Positions 48,701 through 59,624 of a stretch of DNA of 64,000 bases are shown here, in pieces (positions within the stretch are counted from its first letter, which is position 1; every line of letters starts with the position of its first letter). Source of the stretch: Parasponia andersonii (Eukaryota > Streptophyta > Magnoliopsida > Rosales > Cannabaceae); contig JXTB01000110.1 of NCBI GenBank assembly GCA_002914805.1, positions 936,045-1,000,044 on the forward strand, given 5' to 3'. The notes under the pieces were generated by a model. It was not told the DNA's origin. It made no database searches and saw only the letters and a list, made by a program, of their open reading frames with translations. Made by a program: the position numbers and the translations under genes.

Positions 48701-51420
48701 TTGGGTACCAAAGAGTTCAAAGACTAACCCTCAAAGACCCAAAGTTATATGGTTACTGAAAATCCATACTTGAATCTTGTTATAGGAACAAGCAAGAAAG
48801 TGGGTACTCCAAGAATAAAACCAATGACTTACCAAGCTCTCAATTTTTATAAAGAAATGATAGTGGATATTTCATTTTTAGAGATAATACAAAAAGCAAG
48901 ATTATTAGTATAAGTAATATTGATAACAATTCTTTGCCTATATTTAAAAATGTCTTACTAGAAATATATTATGCTTAATTCTTATCAATCATTTGATTAG
49001 GTTTTTGAAGTTTGTTTTATTCTTTTAAATATTCAATTTGAAATTTTGAACAAATGTGAGTATATCTTTTGATTAAAAAAAATTGTTTATTGCTTTTGAC
49101 ATTTAGGATTTGGACATGCTAGTATGGTTACATTTTCAAAACTTTAGTAAAGGAATCTTGTTATTACTTACCTAATTTAATTTTTTTTGAAATAACAAGA
49201 TTTGTAAAATATGTCACTTTAGAAATTATGTTAATTATTTTTTTGAAAAAGATTATGCTTTTGACTTAATTGATAATGTTTCAAAAAGATTTACATGATT
49301 TTCTTTATTGGTTTCAAAATGGCCTTGATTATGTTGAATGCAAATGTTTTAGTAGAATATGTTTAGGCCAAAATCGTCAACACTATTTGTTATGTTTTAA
49401 ATTGTGTGTTGATTAAACTTATTTTGAATAAAATACCATTATGAGTTTTGAAATATTCAAAAGCCCAATATTGGATATTTTTAGAGTCTTTGGTTACAAA
49501 TACTTTTTTTAAACACCAAAGGCAATTTAAAATTTTTGATTCAAAATCCAACATTGGAACTTTTCCTAATTATTTTACTACTATTTATGCATAAAGAGAG
49601 TTTTTTTCAACAAAAGAACTAAATAGTAGATATATCTATGCATGTAACATTTGATGAAACTAACGACTCCTTCAATGAGAAAAGAATAGATGATGTTATT
49701 ATAGGTATGGTATTATGCTTGAATGATTGGATCCTAACGAAAAATTAAAGATGATGATTGAGTCTAACCTCAACACAAAGAAGATGAAGAGCTTTGCGAA
49801 GGATGGTATAGATGATTTTATTTGATTTATAAATTGCTCATATATGATTCAAATTGCTTGCACAATGTATATACTTAAACTCTTATATTTGTATAAATGT
49901 TTGATAGTTTTTACATGACAAGTATCATACATAATTAATTGAATTATTTTATCTATATTGGTATTGTATTTGAACTCAAAATGATGTATTACTTGAATTC
50001 AATGTTTACACTTTGTAACTTTATCATTTTACATTTTTACGCATGATTTTTTTTATAGGAAAATTATTTTATGAATATCATATATAAGATTCTCATTAGC
50101 TTTAAAAATATGCTTTGTTATGTTTTATCTTATCTGAACATCTATTTTTTATGGTTGTTTAAACTTAGCTAACAATCATGTTTGGATTGGATCCTTGTTA
50201 TTTGTTGCTTATTCATATTTTTACTTTATATTTGTTAATTGGTATCAATATTATCCTTCATATTCATGCAACTTTTTAATGATATCAAAAGAAGAAGAAG
50301 AATGTGTTTTTGATTTAAATTATTTCAATTCGTATCAAGTTGGTCATTTTATCTTTCATTAATTACTTTAATTGGTATCAACTTGGTATAATTTTACAAA
50401 ATACAATTGGTATCTATTGGCATACTTTTAGTTAGCATCAAACTTGGTTATTATATTTCTTCAATTAGAATTGATAATTGTTTTCAAAAATAATTGGTAT
50501 CCATAATCGATGTCTCTCATATATGGTTGATCTTTTCTTACTTTGACTAATGACATTTTGATCATGATTCATACATTGAGGGGGAGTATATTTATGATTT
50601 GTTTGTGCTAAATTCGTCATTATCATTTTTCCATGAATTTTACGCTCTCTATAATTTGATGAAAATGAAGGAAAGGAAATTATTTCACTATTGTACTTTA
50701 ATAACTTTGGATTTCTCCTATGCTTTATAATGATTATACTTAGAGAATTTATTTTTAATAAGTGAAATATTAAGATTTAGAGCTTTGATTATCTTGATGT
50801 GATGAAACTTCTCTACTTGGAATATGCTATACTTCTTATACTCATTGGCATCACATTGTTGTTCAATCTTATATTTGACATTGTTATTCTTCTTTTAAAG
50901 ATTGGTCAATCCTAGTTTCCTCCATATCTCCTTATTGCTTAACTTATCATATTATTTTTTATATGGAGAGAAAATTGTTTGAGTATCACTCTTTTATATA
51001 CTTTTGTCATGAATTCAAATGGAGAAAGTAGTATAGTGAATTCATATGGAGAGAATCTTATTTTAAAGATAAATTGGCTTTTATGCAATATCTAGTTTGA
51101 TATTTGTCTCTATCTTTTTAATGATGTCAAAAGGGAGAGAATAATGTTGATTGATGAATATGAAGAGAAAAGATTCATTTATGAGTGTGTATAGTTTAAG
51201 GGAGAAAACTTTGTTTAGCATACATTTCTAATTTTCTCACAATATGTTTATGATGCTTAATTAAGTTAAAAAGGGGGAGCAAGTCCTTTTAACTTTCTCA
51301 AGCATATTTTGAGATAGAGCTTAAAATATGATAAGGAATAAGATAAACTTGTCAAATTTCATATGTTAATATCCTTATTACATATTTTCTATTATCTCAT
51401 AAATTAATGTTTGTCATCAT
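48701..51420 (+). pseudogene. Decayed pol and 3' region of the Copia element (fossil)
   Basis: Mostly stop-rich. A patch near 49440-49570 resembles the C-terminal part of a Copia integrase (a KPNI.YFRVFGYK-like run). I cannot see a credible reverse transcriptase. The part from about 50570 holds GGGGGAG purine tracts as found ahead of 3' LTRs in this lineage. Confidence 0.45.
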
Positions 51421-51435
51421 CAAAAATGGAGAGAT

Positions 51436-52906
51436 TGTTAAGAAATTAAGGTTTCAATCTTACTCTCTCTTATTTTAAAAATAACAAATATTTAATTTAG
51501 TATAATGATTTTAACTTGAGTGTGTAGTGAAATGGTATTAAAGTTCTACCTCAAGTTAATCAAGGAATCAAACTTGAAGATTGATGCTGAAGATGGATGC
51601 ATATGGACATATTAAAATCAAGCTTGACGATGAATAATCAAGATACAAGATCGTATCTAGATAGGATATATTCATACTTAGTCTTGTATTTGATTTAGTT
51701 CATTGCACATAAACTCTTTTTGCATTGGCTCATACTTTCAAAAGAATTCTTAAAAATCTTTCAAATGAATTTTCAAACAAATCTTCAAAAAATTAGCTAA
51801 ACTTTAAATCTACTAATTATTAATTGTTTGAAAATAAATATCATTTCTAATCTAGCTCAAATATTCTCAAAAGTACATTTTTTTAATGTTAAAAATGATT
51901 TGAAGAAAGTTTTAAGAACGACCAAAAATTAGTTCAAAGAAACAAAAATTTTGGTTTCTAACTTTAGTCGACCAGGCTTAATTGACCAAAATAAAAGCCA
52001 AAAATGTCCGTTGGAGCTGAACTGGCATATTGGACTCCAACGGCTAGTTTTTTGGTCAATTAAAATTTTGGCGCCAAGTTACCAACAGTCGAAAATGGCT
52101 AATTTTTGAAAATGTCTTTAAATAGAGCCAAGTTTGATGAATTAAAAAGAGAGAATATGAACCTACATTGATACCCAATTAGTTTCTAAATACAAAAGCT
52201 CTCTTTTACTCAACTTTAACTTTCAAATCATATTGAGCAAATCTTAGAGCATCTATAGTGCATTGTTCTCAAATCTCTTAAGCCAAATTTGTATTAATTA
52301 CTTTATGAGGAGAATTTGTGAGTGAGTGTTCACTCTTGTTTATTGAAAAACCATTGAGTATGAAGTGAGGTTGCCACTGGATTCATAAACAACCCGTGAG
52401 TTGGTGAGATTGGCACTATTGTCTAAATAATCAGCATAGGTGAGGTTGTCACCGAAGTCAAAACAATCCGAAGTTAGGTGTGATAGAGCCGGAGTCAAGA
52501 CTATTATAAAGGCTAGGGTGTGCCTAAGAATAATTCACTCTGTTTGTAAAAAGGGTCGGTCAAGCCCATAATCTTGATCCAATAGTAGAAATCTCAAAGC
52601 AAGTTGCCGAGGGCCGGAGATATAGGCAAACCGTCATGTTTCTCGAACTTTGTAAAAACCGAGTTTGCACTTTCTTTATCCCTACACTCTTTACTTTATT
52701 GCAAGCTATTTAATTGAGTGTTTGATATTTAATATGCTTAATATACTTGCTATTATTGCTATATGTTTGGCTTTATTGTTGATTTAGCTAAAAAGTTTTA
52801 AAATAATGGTCTATGATTTTAAATAGTTGAAAAGTTTTTTAAAACGTTTTAAAACTCAATTCACCTTCCTCTTGGATTATCAATCTTGGGCTAAAAGTAA
52901 CTAACA
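51436..52906 (+). repeat. 3' LTR of the Copia element
   Basis: It begins TGTTAAGAAATTAAGG directly after the purine tract and ends AACTAACA. It pairs with 46168-47640. Confidence 0.88.
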
Positions 52907-52911
52907 GGCAC

Positions 52912-54544
52912 TATATATCAGTGACTAAGCGTAAAATCACATCAACAATATCTATATATATATGTCAAATTATATATATATTTTTAATAAATTTGGAGGA
53001 ATCTTAGTGAGGGAATTTTAATATTAGATAATGCAGTTATGGTTACCATAGTTTTTACTAATTAAACTAAATGTATGACCATGCAAGTTTATTAGGAGAT
53101 ACCTCGAAATTTTCTTATAGTAAATTAATGTCTTTTTATTTTTTGCACTTCATTTTAGTATACCACCATAAACACCTCCCTCCCTCCTCCCTCTTGTTTT
53201 AGTTAAACGGCCAAGTGGCAGTTTTTACATTGGATATATAGATATATTAGCTTGTATAAATTTGCTAAGTATATTAGACATTTATACTGAATAAATTAGT
53301 TTATACAGTTAGCATATACTCGGCCCTTTGCTGGAGAATTTGAAAAATGGGCACTTGTTTTAGGGGGCTTAAAATTCGGCCATTTTGCTAGAAGCCCCAG
53401 TTTTTTAATTCAAAATGCATAATTTAAGAGGACGAGAAAAAAAGAAATATTAAATACACTCTCCTTCTCATTCTATTTTACGGTCCCTAATCTCAATATC
53501 TAAGACGTAAATTTTATTATACGGTCTCTAATCTCAATATCTGAGACGTAAATTTTATTACTCAGTTTAATATTTTAATAGTACAATAAATCATAATAAG
53601 ATTTATTTATTTGAGAGAATATAAAAATGAGTGTAAAAAAGAATATTATTAGCGGTCCTAAAAAAAAATATATCCTGGCTATCACGTCTTTACTGATAAT
53701 CCATAAATCAAATAATTCACATCAGATCACATATGAACGCTTTGTATTTCACTATTCTTCAAATAATCTGAAATCAGATTCTTAGCTCTTCATTTGAGAC
53801 AACAAAATCTGAGATTTGACTGTCGAATACGACGGCGTAATTCGCTCAAATTCGAGCTAATGATCTCATGATTAATATTGTTTGACAAAATGATGAGTGG
53901 ACAGAAAAAGCTAATTAGAAAAGAGTATCGTCGTGCAAAAGCTTGTAATGAACTTGTTTTGGGGGCCGGCCAAGATTTCTTGGTCTAAACTCTAAAGCTT
54001 AAGATTTCAAAACGGGAAACATGTTCAATTGTGAACATGGTCAAGGGGGTCGTGGTATATATATATATATATATGATATTAGTTATTATGAGATAAAAGT
54101 CACCACAATTTTAGCGTGAAAAGCTAGCTGTCGGCCCCTTAAATTTGTGCCTCCATGCAGAAATGGCCCGCTCCATCATTGTCAAGTAAAGACTACTTGT
54201 TATTACCGTATTCAACTCCGTTGAATGAGGAGGGATTCAATTGTCTATGGTAAACATTGTTTGAAAGATTTCACCAACTATCTTTATGCATTTGAATTTT
54301 TAGTTTTCAATATTTTTGTTATTTATCTCTTACTTTGATGTTTTATCTTTTGACAAAGTTAGCTATGGATCGTCTCTTTTGAATTTTAAAGACTTTCTCT
54401 TGTATAGTACACATTGTCTACTTCTACGTAAATGTATTAGATAAAGAAAGCAAATGTGTCACACACTGGTTTTTTTATATCTCTATATACGTATATAAAT
54501 AAGGGCATATATACATATATAGGTGGGTTTGCAAGTGAAAAACC
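52912..54544. other. AT-rich non-coding stretch
   Basis: No gene. A 41-bp offset duplication (ACGGTCCCTAATCTCAATAT at 53480 and ACGGTCTCTAATCTCAATAT at 53521) and a TA microsatellite at about 54056-54074 are the only structures noted. Confidence 0.5.
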
Positions 54545-55149
54545 TGGGGCTAGTTTGTCTGTGTTTTCTGTTTTTTGTTTTTAGAGTTATGTTTTAAGAA
54601 AAGAATAAAAACCGTTTTTCTGATGTTTTCAGAAAACAAAGAAGTGTTTGGCAAATATTTTCTGAAAACATTTTTTAGAAAATCAAGAACAGAAAATATA
54701 TTTAGACAACAAAAGACAACTCCAGTTTTTAGAAGACACTTTTTTTGGCAAAAAATTAGGAAATATTATCCAAAATTACAATTAAAAATTTACAATCTCA
54801 AATAATTATACCAAACTAATTTTCTCATTATCGAACCTTATTTTTTTAGTTATAATATTTACAATATTAATATTGTGAAAAAGACAAATTAATATAACAA
54901 ATAATACTTTATTTAATTTTCAATAATTAAACAAACTTTAAAGTAATTACTTCATTAACGTGATTGAAACATACTCATTACTCTATATGATGTCCAAATA
55001 AAAGTGATCAAACATTAATTGTTAATTAATAAGATATACTTAACTAATTCATATTATTATAGTTAATCCATATAGCTTGAGAAATAAGATCAAGACAAGC
55101 TGTCATAACTACTGATAATTCATCTAATAAATTCACTATATATCTTGGC

Positions 55150-56830
55150 TCACTTGAACTAGCCTCTCTGCCATTTTCATTGTTGTTGTCACTTTCTATA
55201 ACTTTTTCTTTCCATTCTCTAAATATATGGTGTTTGTTGACGAATAAAATTACGAAGAGTGAAATAAGTAATAACTATCAAGGGTTGTCAACTCAGTTTG
55301 TAAGGTGGCATCATTTTCAAAATTAAAAATCATACTTTTAATACACTAAAGCAACGTTCCATTACATTTCTTAGAAAGGAACACCTATAATTGAATAGTT
55401 CTTTAGCATCATGTGGTTGTTGACCTCTATCACTATACTATTGTAAGTGATATGTTTCACCGCGATCTAGGGGAAGAAAACCCTGAGTGCACAAAAATCC
55501 AGGATCTACAATATAATACTCACTTGCTTAAAGTAATATATGTTGAAAATAAGAGTTAGTTTCATCATTTACACTTTCACAACAAATAGAAAATAAGAAT
55601 TCAATTGAAAGTTTTAAATACCTTCATTAGGAAATGAAAATTTGTTTGCGGTCTTGTAATTGCATCTAAAAGTACTCTAGAATTATTTGCAGTACCTTCC
55701 AAACCAGCATACACAAAAGTGAAGAACATATCAAAGTTACATGCACATAAAATATTTTGTACAAGAGTGGTAATATAGGTCATGATAAGATTATCAACTC
55801 GAAATTCGCATGATTAGTCAACCTGTTTGACATAAAATTAAGTCGAATTGATATAATTAAGTACTTTTTAATAAATTATATTAAATAATTATTTTAAAAA
55901 AAAAATATTTTTTCATGAATCTCTTGTAGATAAAATAAAAAAATATAAAGATAATAAACAAATTTCTCTTACTATAGTAAAACCTAATTTAAAAAATCTA
56001 ATAAACTAATAATTATACTATTTATATATATATTGACCCATCAATCGGCACGTCATTTTCATTAAACAAGTAACACGTAGATTAACCTGTTAAAAATATG
56101 ATTTAATTAGATTAAACACGATACGATACAAATTGTCACCCCTAATTTTGTGTAATTATATTTTTTCAACCTCTATAAGTAACTTACTTATCTTATCTGT
56201 AAGAACACATGCATTGACATGTGTGTTATCAATTGCACCAATGCATTTTTGACACAAACAATTATTAAAATTTCATAAAAATTATATTCCAAGAATAATA
56301 ATATAACTTTTACTGAATTATCTTTAATGTAATAGATTAGCTGAAATTATAAATAATATTTTTGAGGAGTTGACAATATGAGAAGCTAATGGAGCTTGAG
56401 TTAGACGAATTATATTTTTCCCAAACCTACATATTGCCTTCAAAATTAAGTGGAAGTGTCTATTAATAGTATCAAGGGAATGTTAAAATTGATTTGCTAC
56501 AAGTCTCATTCCCATATTTTGGCCAATAATTATGAGAAAAATAACAATTGCTTCTTCAATTTTAATCTCTCGTTTGTTTTTTAAGTACCCATTTTATTTT
56601 AAAGAAGCACAAAGCTCAAGAAATATGTTCCTATCCATTCGCACAACTCAAAACATATTCTCTCATGACCATCTAATAACTCTTATAAAAGCTTCACCAC
56701 CTAAAATTCATATTGTTTGAGGTACTTTTTCAATAAACATTTCATCGTATTCACCTAATAACATAAGCATCAAGAAATCTGCAAAGTGATCAAAATCACT
56801 ACTTGAAGAAGATGAACTAGAATCATCCAT
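55150..56830 (-). pseudogene. PIF/Harbinger transposase (DDE_4 type), broken
   Basis: The enzyme would cut and join transposon ends. Seen on the minus strand: ATG at 56830 followed by a Ser/Asp-rich start; a helix-turn-helix-like segment with MDRNIFLELCASLK, then GQNMGMRLVANQF and INRHFHLILKAICRFGK; the first catalytic motif CIGAIDNTHVNACV (Asp near 56229); VQNILCACNFDMFFTFVYAG (55700-55780), EGTANNSRVL; and YYIVDPGFL...GFLPLDRGETYHLQ, then RNVMERCFSVLK. The usual second acidic residue in A-H-D-S-R-V is Asn here, while the last Glu (in VMER) is kept. An intron fits between LMK (about 55615) and ASEYYIVDPG (about 55515). Stops occur from 56708-56710 onward, with further stops and frameshifts and a nested MITE. 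Clearly non-functional. Confidence 0.82.
55779..56143. mobile_element. MITE (hAT-like) nested in the Harbinger transposase
   Basis: About 365 bp interrupt the transposase between its first catalytic motif and the ILCACNFD segment. The right end reads CAAATTGTCACCCCT, the reverse complement of AGGGGTGACAATTTG, a terminus common to small plant hAT-type repeats. The interior has the usual GTCAACCTGTTTGAC and AACACGATACGATAC words. The left end is less exact and no clean 8-bp duplication was found. Confidence 0.6.
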
Positions 56831-56896
56831 TTGATTCGTCCTAGTCCTGCAAATATTATCAACATATATATTTAAAATTTGAAGGACAAAAAATAG

Positions 56897-56929
<33 letters not shown>

Positions 56930-56982
56930 GGAATTAAACTTAGCAAAATTATAGATTTTAAAGCACAGAAATTATGACATAC

Positions 56983-57990
56983 TCAAAGCCTATCCAACCA
57001 AACCCTCTTTCTCAGAGTAGACATATTAACAAAGATTTCTCTCCAGTCAGAATCCTTAAACTTTTCAACTGCTTTCATGTAAACATCATCATCAATTCCT
57101 TCCATTCCTTCAATAATTTGCACACACTTTGTAAGAGAAAATTCCTCCTTTTGGCTATTACCAACTGTACTAGGACTCTTCTTGTATTTTTTAGCCTCAG
57201 CTAAACAAGCATCAGTCTTAACTTTTACTACCTCGGTCCATGCATCAGTCATTTGTTGTGATCTATTCTTTTTAGATCTTCGCTCTGCACTATATGTTTC
57301 AGAATGTTTTGAAGAGTGACTAAAAACTTCATCCACAAGGCGAGCACCTATGCAACTAGTACTATCATGATCATCATTGTTTCGAATATTTTGTGACCAA
57401 ATTCACCCTCCAAGTCTCTCTCATCATTTGTATTAGGTGGACCTTCACCAGCAGCTCAGTGAAACGAGCCAGTAGCAGTCGACTTATTAAGAATAAGTTT
57501 CAATAGAATAAAGTGATCACATCCTTTCTTGCGAAACTGAGATGCCTTCGGATGTGCCTAAAAGAAAAAGAGAACTAATTTGATCGTCCAAATTATTCAA
57601 GCTATAATTTTCCGAATCAAAAATAGTAACAGCTAAGAGTTTCCTGTATATATATATAACATACTCTTGCCGTTAAATAGTTCTGCCATATTTCCTCAGT
57701 AGCAGTAATAGTATTGGTCTCAAGATCCCATCCAAAATCAGCTTGTTTCAATAGTTCAGCAAACTCACGATGCTTAGTGTTTTGTCTTTCTGCTTAACTT
57801 GTTTCATTGAGAACATGCACTTACTTTTACCTTGCAACTTTTCAAGAATTTTCGACCATGTGTTTGAGCTAAACTGTCCATTTCTCATATTTCCAGTATT
57901 GACTTCATCAACTATGATATCAATAAAAATCTTTTCCACTGTTGGACCCCATAAGCATGTATCATCAAGTTCGGTAACCGCATTCGCCAT
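56983..57990 (-). pseudogene. Myb/SANT-like DNA-binding protein of the Harbinger element, broken
   Basis: In plant PIF/Harbinger elements this partner protein binds DNA and helps bring the transposase to the nucleus. On the minus strand the first block (57990-57748) carries LWGPTVEKIFIDIIVDEVNTGN and FSSNTWSKILEKLQG, the Myb/SANT-like domain. Near 57770 the frame shifts into HREFAELLKQADFGWDLETN, then IWQNYLTARV and, after an intron-sized gap, AHPKASQFRKKGCDHF, all family hallmarks. A stop follows STATGSFH. The C-terminal block (57336-56983, 117 codons) keeps FSLTKCVQIIEGMEGIDDDV and KFKDSDWREIFVNMS. With at least one frameshift and one stop it is a pseudogene. The host LIMYB family shares this fold, but its place beside the transposase argues for the element's own gene. 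Confidence 0.75.
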
Positions 57991-59219
57991 ATATCAAAAT
58001 CTAGCACCTAAACCAAAAAAATTGAATATTTCAAACAAATAAATATAAACAATAATATCTTTGGAGTAACAATAAACAAAAAATAGAGAAAAAGGTTCAT
58101 GAACTGAAATGGCATGGTCTATGTACCAAGAGAAAAAATATTTATCAAATAAAAGAAACTTTGCTTTTATAACTATCTTCCCACTTCAGTAGCCACTCGA
58201 ACAGTCCGATAAATTAAATTTCGACTATATTTGTCTTTTTATAGAACTCGAAAATGGGATCCAATTGCCAAAATACGATTCTACTGTGCTAACATCTAGC
58301 TAATAAGAAACAAGTTTACTAAAAAGATATAAGACAACAATAACAAGCAATATGACAAACACGGGTAAACTAAAGACTTTGATATGCTACTTTTCTCTGT
58401 GACAAATGACCCATGTATTTATCTTAAATATTCGCAATGTTATCAAAGAAAAATGAGAGCACTATAGAATTACATAAGAAACTATCAGAGGTAATCACCA
58501 AAAGTTTTCCATTCCAAAACAGATTGCGACCAAGGAAAGGGAAAAGCAGCCATGCCAGATGCTGAGTTTTATGATCAACATCAACAAAAGAAACAGAATA
58601 AATTTCTTCTGACAAAACCATTTTAATGGTTATACTGGAAACTTCTCACATACATTCAAAACAACTCAACAATTTAAAGGAACAAATTTATGATGTACTG
58701 TAGCCTTCTAGCAAAATCACGAAGAAATACACCCACAGAATACTACATAAAAGAAACAATGAATCAACTATAACCTATCCAATTTAGTAATAGAAAGTTG
58801 ACCCCATTCAGTTCAACTAAAATATTGATTGTGTATCATGACAGCTATAACCAGTGAACCAAATTTCATATCGACAGTCTGAGTATACAACAAAGAACAA
58901 GATTAAAAATTTGGTGCAAATGTGACTACTCATATACCCTTTTAGCTTCAAGTAAATATTTCGCTAAAAGAGCAGGATTAAAAATAGCAATACAGTAGGT
59001 ACATATTCGAAATTCATATATCATTTTCACTAAAAACATTTTACTTGAACTCTGCACTAATAACCAGATCCAACTCATAGATACAATAAGTTTTTAGATT
59101 AAAAAAAAAAGGAACATTTTAAGGCTTTCAAATCAAGGGTTTTTGATAAGGGACTTCAAATCAAGGATTTTAGATCGGAGAGTTTTTGATAAGGAACTTC
59201 TAATCAAGGATTCCAGATC

Positions 59220-59221
<2 letters not shown>
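57991..59221. other. Non-coding 5' region of the Harbinger element
   Basis: Between the SANT-like gene and the right terminal region. No open frame with recognisable content. Probably the element's leader/promoter side, possibly with an intron. Confidence 0.4.
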
Positions 59222-59253
<32 letters not shown>

Positions 59254-59624
59254 CTCACGTTGAGGAATCACCGGAGATGAGGCCAGCAGAACCGAAGCGC
59301 CGGAGATGAGGCCGACGGAGCCAAAGCACTGGAGACGAAGTCCAATCTCAGAGCTTGGCTTCGCGTTTATCTCGCTGGTCTAGAGATGAGAAGCGATATT
59401 CTCCGAGTTTTTTGAGTAACTTTGAGTTTTGAAAGAACAAATGAAAACATCAAAATAATGTTTCCTGAATTCTCTGGTTTTTTTTTAACTTTATTTTTAA
59501 AAATTGTTCCCAAAGACAGAGCCAAACGACTCTGGTTGTTCTCGGGAAATAATTTTTTACTTTTTAGAACAGAAAACAGTTTTTTAGTGTGCATGCCAAA
59601 CACCCCCTTGGACTCCAGGTTTCT

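Larger units (their letters stand above)
46168..52906 (+). mobile_element. Ty1/Copia element, SIRE/Maximus-like, with both LTRs (fossil)
   Basis: A 6.7-kb element: 5' LTR (46168-47640), primer-site-like TTGATATCAGATC from 47642, gag-like coding, decayed pol, a purine-rich tract AAAAATGGAGAGAT abutting the 3' LTR, and the 3' LTR (51436-52906). The first 150 aligned LTR bases differ at roughly 8 percent by eye. With commonly assumed plant rates this suggests a few million years; both figures are rough. The 5-bp flanks (GATAG and GGCAC) do not match, so the duplication is lost or the ends were altered. The element is broken with many interruptions and a shortened pol region. Confidence 0.85.
54546..59607 (-). 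mobile_element. PIF/Harbinger DNA transposon, two-gene, decayed
   Basis: A 5.1-kb element containing both genes expected of plant PIF/Harbinger transposons on one strand: a Myb/SANT-like protein (56983-57990) and a DDE transposase (55150-56830). The ends form an imperfect inverted repeat: GGGGCTAGTTTG... on the left and ...CAAACACCCCC on the right, with TTTTCTGTTTTTT-type text inside both. Just outside, AACCTGG (54541) and CCAGGTT (59616) are also inverted, so the true ends may lie a few bases further out. A 3-bp target duplication is not clear. Both genes are interrupted and a MITE lies inside the transposase, so the copy is inactive. A GA microsatellite (59222-59250) lies near the right end. 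Confidence 0.78.
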
